From assembly GCA_030694265.1 (NCBI GenBank), contig JAUXYP010000001.1:248001-312000 (forward strand): a stretch of DNA of 64,000 bases, read 5' to 3'. Below are positions 19,233 to 28,128 of this stretch, one piece after another. This stretch comes from Sulfuricurvum sp. GTDB lineage: Bacteria; Campylobacterota; Campylobacteria; Campylobacterales; Sulfurimonadaceae. The notes beneath the pieces are model-generated. The model worked only from the letters and a program-made list of their open reading frames with translations. It made no database searches and was not told the DNA's origin. A program made the position numbers and the translations under genes. Each line of letters opens with the position of its first letter. The first letter of the stretch is position 1.

Positions 19233-20603
19233 ATGGACAAAACTGTTATAAATAAGGAAGCTAAATTTGATAGCAACGAGCTTTTTTTTTCCATTACTGA
19301 CAAGCAAAGCACGATACTCTCAAGCAATAGTGTTTTTGTCCGAATCAGTGGTTATCAAAAAGAGGAGTTGATTGGGCATTATCACAATGTAATTCGTCAT
19401 CCGGATATGCCCAAAGTCATTTTTAAAACGCTTTGGGACTATTTACAAGCGGATAAACCGATTGTAGCCTATGTAAAAAATAGGGCAAAAGACGGAGGGT
19501 ATTATTGGGTCCTTGCGGCCGTTTTTCCCTTAAACGATAGCTATGTCTCCATTCGTATTAAGCCCAGTACAAAGATATTTTCTGCGGTAAAAGAAGTTTA
19601 TTTTAAATTGTTGATGGTTGAGAGCCAAGAGGGAGTAGACGCAAGTGCCCTTAGGATTTCAACTCTATTACGTGATTTAGGTTATGCAGATTATGATCAT
19701 TTTATGAGTGATGCTCTTTTGCAAGAACTGCAAGGGCGTCAGGAAATTATTTTTGGAACATGCCATAGTAAGCAAGATGTGGATTCTTCGTCTACATTAT
19801 TGCAAAATCTGAAGTCGGTTCACAGTTACAGTCAAGCTTTGATGGATGAATATGATCACTGGTTTGAAAAAATAGCAATGTTTAACAGTATCAAGTCGAT
19901 GTTTGAAGAAAAAGGGCTTTCGCTTCGTCATCTTGCGCGAGATATAGTCTTGTTATCGTTGAATGCTTCGGTATCATCACATAAAATTGCTCATGGTGGA
20001 GAAACTTTTGGTATTTTAGCTCGGGACATTCACAGTAATGCAAAAGATAATGATGTTCTAATCAATGATATCCATGAGATAGTTAACAAGGTCTCCAATT
20101 CGTTAAGCACAATAGTATTGGCTATCGCTTCAATGCGTTTGCAAATTGAGATGGTAACAAATTTCATCGAAGAAGTGTCCTGTAAAAAGAGTGATATGCC
20201 CTTGAGTGAAATGAGTGGAAATGTTTGCGATCTCATCGCTTTAATTGTGGCGTATTCGACTAAAACAAACGCATTACAAAACACGCTTGATATGCAAATT
20301 AATGAAAGTCTGGTGCATCTGGATCAATTAGAAAAGCAAATGATGTATTTGGGATACATACAGGTTTATGGTTTTATCGAAGCGGCTGCAAGTGAGGGTG
20401 AATCGGTACGATTTAAGGTTATCTTTTCTCAGTTGAAAACGCTCGTTATGCAAACTTCACAAGAGATTGATGTTATGCAAAAAAGCGGGAAACGTTTTTA
20501 CAGTGAGAACCGTCGGCTTATGGAAAAATCAAATGGGATTGATATGTTACTGAGTCATTTGAAAGAAGAGATGATGATGATTAAGACAATGGAGCAAGAA
20601 TGA
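19233..20603 (+). CDS. Soluble PAS protein with degenerate chemoreceptor-like hairpin
   Basis: Residues 10-165 are an Aer-type PAS module with post-PAS tail (SGYQKEELIG, IRHPDMPKVIF, DGGYYWVLAA, EGVDAS), close to the CetB-like protein at 4949. The rest is helical and includes LARDIVLLSLNASVSSHKIAHGGETFGILARDI (about 231-263), which aligns with the receptor tip [30 protein letters not shown] but has lost the Asn, Glu and Arg that contact CheA or neighbouring receptors (now Val, Ser, Lys). No membrane segment is seen. It sits 17 bp after cheR and its stop overlaps the next gene (ATGATGA). I infer a cytosolic sensor that signals to the following kinase-like protein rather than to CheA. Confidence 0.8.
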   Translation: MDKTVINKEAKFDSNELFFSITDKQSTILSSNSVFVRISGYQKEELIGHYHNVIRHPDMPKVIFKTLWDYLQADKPIVAYVKNRAKDGGYYWVLAAVFPLNDSYVSIRIKPSTKIFSAVKEVYFKLLMVESQEGVDASALRISTLLRDLGYADYDHFMSDALLQELQGRQEIIFGTCHSKQDVDSSSTLLQNLKSVHSYSQALMDEYDHWFEKIAMFNSIKSMFEEKGLSLRHLARDIVLLSLNASVSSHKIAHGGETFGILARDIHSNAKDNDVLINDIHEIVNKVSNSLSTIVLAIASMRLQIEMVTNFIEEVSCKKSDMPLSEMSGNVCDLIALIVAYSTKTNALQNTLDMQINESLVHLDQLEKQMMYLGYIQVYGFIEAAASEGESVRFKVIFSQLKTLVMQTSQEIDVMQKSGKRFYSENRRLMEKSNGIDMLLSHLKEEMMMIKTMEQE

Positions 20604-21442
20604 TGAGAGAGACACCTCTTTATGAAGAAAAAAAATGTGAAGATGCATGCGAAGAGATTGCTTTTTTAAGTCATAAGATATTGGATTTAAATAAACAATT
20701 GATTGAAAGTGAAAAAGCCAAGTCACGGTTTTTATCGTTAATCGGTAACGAACTCAACAACCCAATGACGGCACTTTTAGGGATGATTCCTCGTTTGGCC
20801 CCTAAAAATGATGAAAAACTTGAAGCTATTTTTGCATTGGTACATGAAGAGGCATTAATATTGGATTTTCGCATTCAAAACTTGGTGACTGCATCGGAAA
20901 TAGAGAGTGGCGCATTCAATATTTCTCATTCATTGGTGGATATAAACGAGATCATCAAAGAGGCGATAGAGACATTAAAATACCCAATCAAAGTAAAAAA
21001 TATTGATATAGTCATTCATGATTCGTTAAAGCAAAAAGTTGTTACCGATCCTCAAAAACTCTATATTATCCTTAAAAATATTTTAGCTAATGCTATATGT
21101 TATGGGATAGCGGATGGTATTGTAGAAATTATCATTCTTGGTGATGACTCAAAGATATCAATTGCCGTGAAAAACCAAGGAAAAGGACCGGATGTAGAGT
21201 ATAAACCACAGGTTTTTACCCGTTTTGCCAATGGACCTGACGGAGCGCATGGATTAGGTCTTGGGCTAAGTATCGTTCGTAATTTGATGGAATGTTTGGA
21301 TGGAAGTATCGACTATGTTGTAGGCGATGGGACGGTCATATTTACACTTACTTTGCCTCTAGAAACAATCCTTCCTGATTCTGAAGCGTGTGGTTCCAAT
21401 GAATTTTTATTTGAATCGTTTGATGGGGCGATAGAACTCTAA
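20600..21442 (+). CDS. Histidine-kinase-like protein with Asn in place of the phospho-acceptor His
   Basis: A 280-residue soluble protein: coiled coil (about 18-42), HisKA-like dimerisation helices, and a HATPase domain with N box (ILKNILANAICYG), G1-like (KNQGKGPD) and G2 (GLGLGLSIV). The H box reads FLSLIGNELNNPMTALLG where kinases have HELRTP: position 50 is Asn (codon AAC at 20747-20749), so normal autophosphorylation is not possible. Glu51 and Asn54 of the ExxN/T motif needed by HisKA proteins for phosphatase activity are kept. It may thus act as a phosphatase or ATP-dependent scaffold, an inference. Coupled to the PAS protein upstream and, by 1 bp overlap, to cheD. Confidence 0.82.
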   Translation: MMRETPLYEEKKCEDACEEIAFLSHKILDLNKQLIESEKAKSRFLSLIGNELNNPMTALLGMIPRLAPKNDEKLEAIFALVHEEALILDFRIQNLVTASEIESGAFNISHSLVDINEIIKEAIETLKYPIKVKNIDIVIHDSLKQKVVTDPQKLYIILKNILANAICYGIADGIVEIIILGDDSKISIAVKNQGKGPDVEYKPQVFTRFANGPDGAHGLGLGLSIVRNLMECLDGSIDYVVGDGTVIFTLTLPLETILPDSEACGSNEFLFESFDGAIEL

Positions 21443-21909
21443 TGATTCAAGGATGTTCCACTTTTATTCATGTAGGACAGATACATGTGGACACGGCACC
21501 CACCGCAATTTCTACGGTTCTAGGTTCGTGTGTTGCGGTATGTTTGTACGATGCTGGTCTTGGAATAGGGGGGATGAATCATTATTTACTCCCTTTTTGG
21601 AATGGGAATGGCTTGCAATCACCAAAGTTTGGAAATATCTCAATACCAAAACTGATTGAAGCGATGATGGCAAAAGGGTCGACCCATAAAAGCATTGAAG
21701 CTAAAATCTTTGGCGGCGCTTCTATGAATATCGGGATAAACGATTCAATGATGATTGGGCAAAAAAATATTTTGGTTGCTAAAGAAATTTTAAAAGAGTA
21801 TAAAATTGCCATCGTTGCCGAGGATATTGGTGGGCAAAGTGGGCGTAAGATACAGTTTGATTTACAACGGGGCAAAGTACTGTTGAAGTATGCTTCCAGT
21901 AATAATTAG
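21442..21909 (+). CDS. cheD: Chemoreceptor glutamine deamidase CheD
   Basis: CheD deamidates receptor glutamines to glutamates and in some bacteria also acts with CheC. The catalytic Cys is in TVLGSCVAVCLYD, the His in GIGGMNHYLLP and the core KIFGGASM follows; 155 residues, normal length. CheD is absent from Helicobacter and Campylobacter as far as I know, so this cluster differs from their chemotaxis set. It overlaps the preceding gene by one base (TAATG) and is followed by cheB 10 bp later. No cheC lies in the window. Confidence 0.94.
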   Translation: MIQGCSTFIHVGQIHVDTAPTAISTVLGSCVAVCLYDAGLGIGGMNHYLLPFWNGNGLQSPKFGNISIPKLIEAMMAKGSTHKSIEAKIFGGASMNIGINDSMMIGQKNILVAKEILKEYKIAIVAEDIGGQSGRKIQFDLQRGKVLLKYASSNN

Positions 21910-21919
21910 GGGGTAGAGT

Positions 21920-22942
21920 ATGGCAATACGGGTACTAATTGTTGATGACAGTGCAACTGCGAGAGCCGTTTTAGCAGATATCCTTGGATCAGACCCTATG
22001 ATCGAAGTAGTAGGAACGGCATCGGATGCGTATGTCGCACGCGATAAAATAGTCGAATTGAAGCCGGATGTAATCTGCTTAGATGTAGAGATGCCTCGAA
22101 TGGATGGGATCACTTTTCTAAAACGCTTGATGCATTATATGCCTCTGCCGGTCATTATGGTTTCATCCCTCACACAAGCGGGAGCAAAAACGACACTCCA
22201 AGCACTCGAATCGGGTGCGGTCGATTTTGTACCCAAACCTCATTCCCATATTTATGATGGCAAAGATGAGATGCGTGACGAACTTATTTCAAAAATAAAA
22301 GTTGCAGCCAAAGTGAAAGTTAAACAGCGTGTATTGGGAAATACACAGCAGGCCAATACTACGTCACTGGCAGAAACGACCCATAAAATTTTGGCGATAG
22401 CGGCGTCTACTGGTGGAACGGAAGCACTGAAGGAGGTCTTAATGGGACTTCCCCGTAATGCCCCTGGAACCATTATTGTTCAGCATATGCCGGCTAATTT
22501 TACAGGGCCATTTGCAGAGAGGCTTAATTCCTTATGCGCAATGGAAGTACGTGAAGCCCGCAATGGTGATTCGATTACACCAGGTCTCGTATTGATAGCA
22601 CCTGGAGATTATCATATGGTAGTACGGCGTTCAGGTGCTCGTTACTATGTTGAAATAGGCAGTGGCGATAAAGTCTCCGGTCACCGTCCCTCAGCTGATG
22701 TACTACTTAACTCGGTTGCTAAAATTGCAGGAGCCAATGCTATTGGGGTTATCTTAACTGGGATGGGTGGTGATGGCGCACGAGGGTTACTTGCCATGCG
22801 TAATGCAGGTGCCAGAACTATTGGACAAGATGAAGCTAGTTGCATTGTTTATGGAATGCCAAAAGTAGCCTATGAACTAGGAGCAGTAGACATACAAGCA
22901 TCTTTACAGAAAATTTCTTCTCGTATATTAGAATCTTTATAA
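21920..22942 (+). CDS. cheB: Protein-glutamate methylesterase CheB
   Basis: 340 residues: an N-terminal receiver (LIVDDSATARAVLADIL, acceptor in CLDVEMPRMDG, FVPKPHS) and a C-terminal methylesterase with catalytic Ser in AASTGGTEAL, His in QHMPANFTGPFAERL and Asp in GMGGDGARGL. It removes methyl groups from receptors when phosphorylated by CheA. The ribosome-binding site is agggggtag. It ends the compact block begun at 12081; 79 bp follow before the next regulator. Confidence 0.96.
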   Translation: MAIRVLIVDDSATARAVLADILGSDPMIEVVGTASDAYVARDKIVELKPDVICLDVEMPRMDGITFLKRLMHYMPLPVIMVSSLTQAGAKTTLQALESGAVDFVPKPHSHIYDGKDEMRDELISKIKVAAKVKVKQRVLGNTQQANTTSLAETTHKILAIAASTGGTEALKEVLMGLPRNAPGTIIVQHMPANFTGPFAERLNSLCAMEVREARNGDSITPGLVLIAPGDYHMVVRRSGARYYVEIGSGDKVSGHRPSADVLLNSVAKIAGANAIGVILTGMGGDGARGLLAMRNAGARTIGQDEASCIVYGMPKVAYELGAVDIQASLQKISSRILESL

Positions 22943-23021
22943 CTATATAGACCTATTGAGATTGTTTTATGATTTGAGATTGATATGATTGCTTAATAAA
23001 TTATTATTTAGGGATCAGACG

Positions 23022-24071
23022 ATGATTTTTATGAAAGAACTGCAAAAATTTTCACTTCGATTGAATCTATTATATGTTGAAGATAATAGATCAGTACGAG
23101 AAGAAACGTTAAAAGTTTTTGAACCTCTATTTGCACATGTTGATATTGCCGAAAATGGTAAAGAAGGATTAGATAAATACAATCAATTTCATTATGATAT
23201 TGTTATAACAGACATCAATATGCCCGTGATGAATGGGATCGAAATGATTGAATATATTCATGAAGTCAATCCTGAGCAAAAAATAATTGCTATTTCAGCA
23301 CACGATGAGACTGATATATTATTGGATATCCTCTTAAAGGGAGTGAGTAGTTTTATCCTAAAGCCCATTGATTTAGACAAACTTTTTAAAATACTTTTAC
23401 CTGTCTGTAGAGATGCAGACGCACAAAATGTTAATATTGAACTCTTTAATGCCTTACAAGAAGAGCGTAAAAAGCTTAAACAGACTGTGGAAGCTTTGAC
23501 CTCTCATATGCATACGGTGAGTATTAAAAATGAACAAATCGGAGAACTCTATTTTCAAACCAAACCTGAAATTGAATCACAGCTTTTGGAAGAATATTTT
23601 GCAAAAGATGAAGATCAAGGTTATGAAAAAGTTGTATTTTTGTTCGATGATTGTGAAGAGATGAGAGATTTACTCAGTGAGATACCGGATAAACTTTCCA
23701 ATTTTACGGATGCCAATGATTTGAAGTATATTGATATAGTAGCTAATGACGTTTCTAAAATAGCTAATATTTTGTACCGTTATACCCCATTTTTAGATCC
23801 TTTGGCTCAAAAGTTGGAAGAGCTTGCTCGAATGATTGCACAAGATCCTGATTTTATCACCATAATTACAACTAAGCCTGAGCATATTTTGAAATTATTT
23901 GATGCTATTTGTATTGATCTGAGCTTTTATATTAAACGTTTTTCAATAGAGAGTATGGCGATGAAAAATATCCACCATATTCATCAGCCAACGACCCTGA
24001 GTATTCAACAAATCATCACCATGATTCATCCTTCAGAAAATGATGATGAAGGTGATATGGAATTTTTTTAA
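23022..24071 (+). CDS. Response regulator with helical output domain and acidic MEFF tail
   Basis: The track start is a TTG at 22989; the ATG at 23022 has AGGGATC placed correctly before it and is preferred. The receiver (about 12-125) is complete: YVEDN, acceptor in VITDINMPVMNG, Ser in AISAH, Lys in ILKPIDL. A coiled segment (LFNALQEERKKLKQTVEAL) leads to a helical domain of about 150 residues ending in DDEGDMEFF. Its last 115 residues run parallel to those of the operon's first regulator (12081), including IHHI.../IHYL... near the end and the identical MEFF terminus. Downstream lie the MASE3 kinase and further regulators, which suggests it receives phosphate from that kinase. Confidence 0.8.
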   Translation: MIFMKELQKFSLRLNLLYVEDNRSVREETLKVFEPLFAHVDIAENGKEGLDKYNQFHYDIVITDINMPVMNGIEMIEYIHEVNPEQKIIAISAHDETDILLDILLKGVSSFILKPIDLDKLFKILLPVCRDADAQNVNIELFNALQEERKKLKQTVEALTSHMHTVSIKNEQIGELYFQTKPEIESQLLEEYFAKDEDQGYEKVVFLFDDCEEMRDLLSEIPDKLSNFTDANDLKYIDIVANDVSKIANILYRYTPFLDPLAQKLEELARMIAQDPDFITIITTKPEHILKLFDAICIDLSFYIKRFSIESMAMKNIHHIHQPTTLSIQQIITMIHPSENDDEGDMEFF

Positions 24072-24112
24072 AATGCATTACAGAACTATCCTAAGATTTT
24101 GGAGTTTATTTA

Positions 24113-26683
24113 ATGAATAATACTTGTAAAAAAATGATACGTTATGATTTAAATGGTCTTGTACTGCCGGTGATTTTAATTGTCCTTTTAATTGCTATTC
24201 GAATTTATCATGGATATTTATTGTTTCATGTTATGGTAGAACTTTTTGCTGTTATTGTAGGTATCCTTATAGCAATTATCTCTTATTATATGCATAAATT
24301 TAGTCGTAATGATTTTTTACTTGCGCTTGGAGTCGGCTTTTTTTGGACAGCCGTGCTGGATTTATTTCATATGCTTAGTTACCACGGTATGAATGTCTAT
24401 CCAGAAGTTATAAGCGCAAATCCATCGACGACACTCTGGATATTTGCTCGCTTACTCCAAATTGCAACCTTACTTGCAGCTCCTTTTATCCGTTTTGACA
24501 GAGTATCACCACACATGCTGTTTACAGGAGTGGGGCTTTTAACGGTCATTTTGTATTTTGGTACTTTTATGGGTCTGTTTCCTGTAATGCATGTCCAAAA
24601 TACAGGAATAACAAACACGAAAATTGCACTTGAATATTTTGTGATTTTTGGATCAATGGTCGCGATGTTGATTTATAAATGGACACGTAGAGACTACCAT
24701 CCCTTTATGTATCATACGATCATGGCAGCGCTTTTTTTTAATGTCATAGCAGAAAGTTGTTTTACACTTTATGTGGACTTGTATGGTATCACGAATGTAT
24801 TAGGGCATATTTTTAAATTTATAGCATATTTGATGATTTTTAGAGGAATTGTTGTTACAGCACTCAAAGAGCCATTTGCTGTTATGTCTAAGAGATCCAC
24901 TGCTTATGATGCTATTCCTGTTCCTGTTGTAATCGTTGATAATAATGGGATCGTACGTCAGATTAATCATATGGCAAATCAGTATAAGTCGAATCAAGAT
25001 GATATAGTAGGTCAAGGTAATCATGAATTATTTCATCCGAATTTAAATGCAGATGTTTGCCCGATATGTCAAGCCATAGATAAAAAAATATTTAATACAT
25101 TAGAAGTAGAATGGGAAGATAAATATGAGCAATATACCATTAGCCCAATCATTGTTGATGGTATAGTGACGGGGACACTACAAATAAGTATTGATATTAG
25201 TGCTCAACGTCAAGCGGAAAAGCAGCTGCATAAAAAAGCAACATTGTTAAAAACCATTATCAATACTATACCGGTTCGATTATTTTGGAAAAATAAAGAC
25301 TCAGTTTATTTAGGATGCAATAATCTTTTTGCTGAGGATGCCGGTTTAACTAATTCTGATCAGATAATCGGTATGCATGATCACCAATTTTATTGGCATG
25401 ATCAAGCCAATTTGTATCATAAAGACGATAAATATGTTATGGAAAATGGTATGTCTAAAATCAATTCTGTTGAACCACAGGACAGGGGAAATGGCGAAAC
25501 TGCTTGGCTAAGCACATCAAAAGTACCCTTATATGATGAAAATGGCGATGTGATCGGTGTGGTTGGTGCTTATATCGATATTACAAATATTCGATTGGCT
25601 CAACTTAAATTAAAAGAGAGTGAAGAATTTTATCGAGTAATTTTTTCATCAGTCCATGAGGCAATCCTAATATTAACCGATAATACCATTAGCGATTGCA
25701 ATAATTTGGCATTATCTCTATTTGAATTGGATAGAGAATCGATGATTGGGATGGATATCTTTAGCTCAACATTCAGTATTGAATGCCGTGATGAGGATTT
25801 GAGTCATCATATAAAGCTCTCAGCTCAAGGTCAATACACACAAACGCAGTGCACATTGATATTACAGACAAAGGTGATTAAAATAGTCGAGATAAGTATT
25901 TCTGGATCGGGTGATTTTTCAGATAATAAACTTATTATGGTAGCCCGAGATATTACAAAAAAAATTGAACTTGAAAAATTATTTACAATGCAAACAAGAC
26001 AAGCGCAAATGGGTGAAATGATTTCTATTATTGCCCACCAATGGCGCCAACCGTTAGCTATTATTAATGCGATTACATCTCAAATGCGGTTAAAACAGTT
26101 GATGAATGGAGAAGAAGATTCTCCTGAGTACCAAAATCTCATAAAGGTAGAAGAACAGTCCACCCATCTCTCCCAAACCATTTCTGAATATCGTGATTTT
26201 TTCAAACCCGATAAACCAAAAGAGTATTTTAATTTTTCATTACTCATGCGCCATGCGCTTAATCTTCTTGATCATACTCTAAAAAATCATGGAATTATAA
26301 TTGAGGAGGTTATTTTAAATGATCCAAAACTTTTTAGCTTTAGAAATGAAATCTTACAGGTATTAACTGCTTTATTAAAAAATTCGTTGGATGCATTTCA
26401 AGATAATGACTGTAAAAATGGTAAGATCGTTCTAACGTTAGACAGCGATGACACTTATTCAATCTTGAGCATACACGATAACGCCGGTGGTATATCAAAT
26501 GAGAATATGAATAAATTGTTTATTCCGTATTTCACGACCAAAAGCAAACATGGTGGGACTGGTCTGGGTCTTTATATGAGTAAAATGATTATACATGAAC
26601 ATTGTGAAGGAGTATTAGAAATGTCCAGTCAAGATACAGAAACGATATTTACCATTAAAATCCCACATCAGGTACGTAAATGA
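24113..26683 (+). CDS. MASE3-PAS-PAS-PAS sensor histidine kinase
   Basis: 856 residues. The first 245 form a multi-helix membrane domain of the MASE3 type (LGVGFFWTAVLDLFHMLSYHGMNV, IAYLMIFRGIV). Three PAS domains follow (about 255-360, 375-500, 505-615); the second has the WFW-like LFWKNKDSVYLGCN segment. The kinase part has the phospho-His642 in IISIIAHQWRQPLAIINAI, N box ALLKNSLDAF, DNAGGI and GTGLGLYMSK. HQWRQP is the usual histidine box of Campylobacterota kinases. The stop overlaps the next regulator gene (ATGA), so partner regulators are likely encoded at 26680 and 23022. Confidence 0.93.
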   Translation: MNNTCKKMIRYDLNGLVLPVILIVLLIAIRIYHGYLLFHVMVELFAVIVGILIAIISYYMHKFSRNDFLLALGVGFFWTAVLDLFHMLSYHGMNVYPEVISANPSTTLWIFARLLQIATLLAAPFIRFDRVSPHMLFTGVGLLTVILYFGTFMGLFPVMHVQNTGITNTKIALEYFVIFGSMVAMLIYKWTRRDYHPFMYHTIMAALFFNVIAESCFTLYVDLYGITNVLGHIFKFIAYLMIFRGIVVTALKEPFAVMSKRSTAYDAIPVPVVIVDNNGIVRQINHMANQYKSNQDDIVGQGNHELFHPNLNADVCPICQAIDKKIFNTLEVEWEDKYEQYTISPIIVDGIVTGTLQISIDISAQRQAEKQLHKKATLLKTIINTIPVRLFWKNKDSVYLGCNNLFAEDAGLTNSDQIIGMHDHQFYWHDQANLYHKDDKYVMENGMSKINSVEPQDRGNGETAWLSTSKVPLYDENGDVIGVVGAYIDITNIRLAQLKLKESEEFYRVIFSSVHEAILILTDNTISDCNNLALSLFELDRESMIGMDIFSSTFSIECRDEDLSHHIKLSAQGQYTQTQCTLILQTKVIKIVEISISGSGDFSDNKLIMVARDITKKIELEKLFTMQTRQAQMGEMISIIAHQWRQPLAIINAITSQMRLKQLMNGEEDSPEYQNLIKVEEQSTHLSQTISEYRDFFKPDKPKEYFNFSLLMRHALNLLDHTLKNHGIIIEEVILNDPKLFSFRNEILQVLTALLKNSLDAFQDNDCKNGKIVLTLDSDDTYSILSIHDNAGGISNENMNKLFIPYFTTKSKHGGTGLGLYMSKMIIHEHCEGVLEMSSQDTETIFTIKIPHQVRK

Positions 26684-28113
26684 GTTTAAAAGAACAATTA
26701 AACCATATCATAGAATACTCAAAAGGGATGAGAATTCTATATGTAGAAGATGAACAATCGATAAGAGAAAATACGAAGATTCTGTTAGAAACGATCTTTT
26801 TGGAGGTTCAAACAGCTAATAATGGACTAATGGGGCTTAAATTATATGAAGAGTTAGCATTTGACATCGTTGTAACGGATATATTAATGCCAGAGATGAA
26901 TGGTGTTAATATGGTAAAAAAAATAAAAGAGATCAATCCAAATCAATCTATCATCATTACGTCTGCATGTGAAGATAGTAACTATTTGTTAGAACTTATC
27001 AATCTAGCTGTTGCTCAATTTATCCTTAAACCGATTAAAACAGAACAGTTAATAAAGATTCTGGATGAAGTTGTCACAAATATTTATAATCAGCGTAAGG
27101 TAAATGAATTTACGACTCAGCTCAAACAAGATCTGATTCATCAAACGACCCTATTAGAACAATATAAAGAGGTTGTCGATTTTGCAACCATTGTATCAAA
27201 GACAGATTTAAGTGGAAAAATAATTTATGTTAATGAACAATTTATAAGAACGAGCGGATACAGTTACGATGAAATTGTTGAAAAAAAGCATAAACTTCTC
27301 CGACATCCGGATATGAGTCATGAATTTTATGAAAACCTTTGGCAAATGATATTAAGCAAACGAACATGGAAAGGTATCATAAAAAATATCAAAAAAAATG
27401 GTGAACGTTATATTACTGAGACAACTATAAAACCTATTTTAGATGAGTTTGGCGATATTGTCGAATTTATTAGTATCAGTTACAATGTGACAGAATTGTA
27501 TGATCTAAATGACGAGATATGGCAAACACAACATGAGATGTTATCACTTCTTGGGGAGGTGGGTGAAACACGTTCGCAAGAGACTGGAAATCATGTACGG
27601 CGTGTGGCAGAATACTCAAGATTATTGGGACAATTAGTAGGATTAAATGAAGAAGACATTCGATTGATCTACGGTGCCGCTCCGATGCATGATATTGGAA
27701 AAATCGGTATTGCGGATGCTATTTTGTTAAAACCGGGTAAACTTGATCCTGACGAATACACCATTATGAAAACGCATAGTAGCATTGGTTATAATATCTT
27801 GAAACACTCAAGTCGGCCATTACTTCAAGCTGCTGCAATTATTGCAAATGAACACCATGAAAAATGGGATGGATCAGGTTACCCCAATGCTCTTAGCGGG
27901 GATGGTATTCATATTTATGGACGTATTATTGCATTGGCGGATGTGTTTGATGCATTGAGTTGTGAACGTGTTTATAAAAAAGCGTGGCCGATTGAAAAGA
28001 TCATTGATCTAATTGTCAGTGAGCGCGGTCGCCATTTTGACCCAAATCTGGTCAAGCTATTTATGGACAATATTGATCAGTTTACAGAGATTTCGTATAA
28101 ATTTACTGACTAA
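26680..28113 (+). CDS. Response regulator with PAS and HD-GYP (c-di-GMP phosphodiesterase) domains
   Basis: 477 residues. Receiver about 14-130 (ILYVEDEQSIRENT, VVTDILMPEMNG, ILKPIKT), a coiled linker, an Aer-like PAS domain (about 165-285; SGYSYDEIVEKKHKLLRHPDMSHEFY), then HD-GYP (about 295-477). Catalytic motifs are intact: MHDIGKIGI, EHHEKWDGSGYPNAL, LADVFDAL. It should hydrolyse c-di-GMP to pGpG or GMP under control of phosphorylation by the coupled kinase. Start ATG at 26680 overlaps the kinase stop. Confidence 0.93.
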   Translation: MSLKEQLNHIIEYSKGMRILYVEDEQSIRENTKILLETIFLEVQTANNGLMGLKLYEELAFDIVVTDILMPEMNGVNMVKKIKEINPNQSIIITSACEDSNYLLELINLAVAQFILKPIKTEQLIKILDEVVTNIYNQRKVNEFTTQLKQDLIHQTTLLEQYKEVVDFATIVSKTDLSGKIIYVNEQFIRTSGYSYDEIVEKKHKLLRHPDMSHEFYENLWQMILSKRTWKGIIKNIKKNGERYITETTIKPILDEFGDIVEFISISYNVTELYDLNDEIWQTQHEMLSLLGEVGETRSQETGNHVRRVAEYSRLLGQLVGLNEEDIRLIYGAAPMHDIGKIGIADAILLKPGKLDPDEYTIMKTHSSIGYNILKHSSRPLLQAAAIIANEHHEKWDGSGYPNALSGDGIHIYGRIIALADVFDALSCERVYKKAWPIEKIIDLIVSERGRHFDPNLVKLFMDNIDQFTEISYKFTD

Positions 28114-28128
28114 ATAAGAAAGGTCAAA

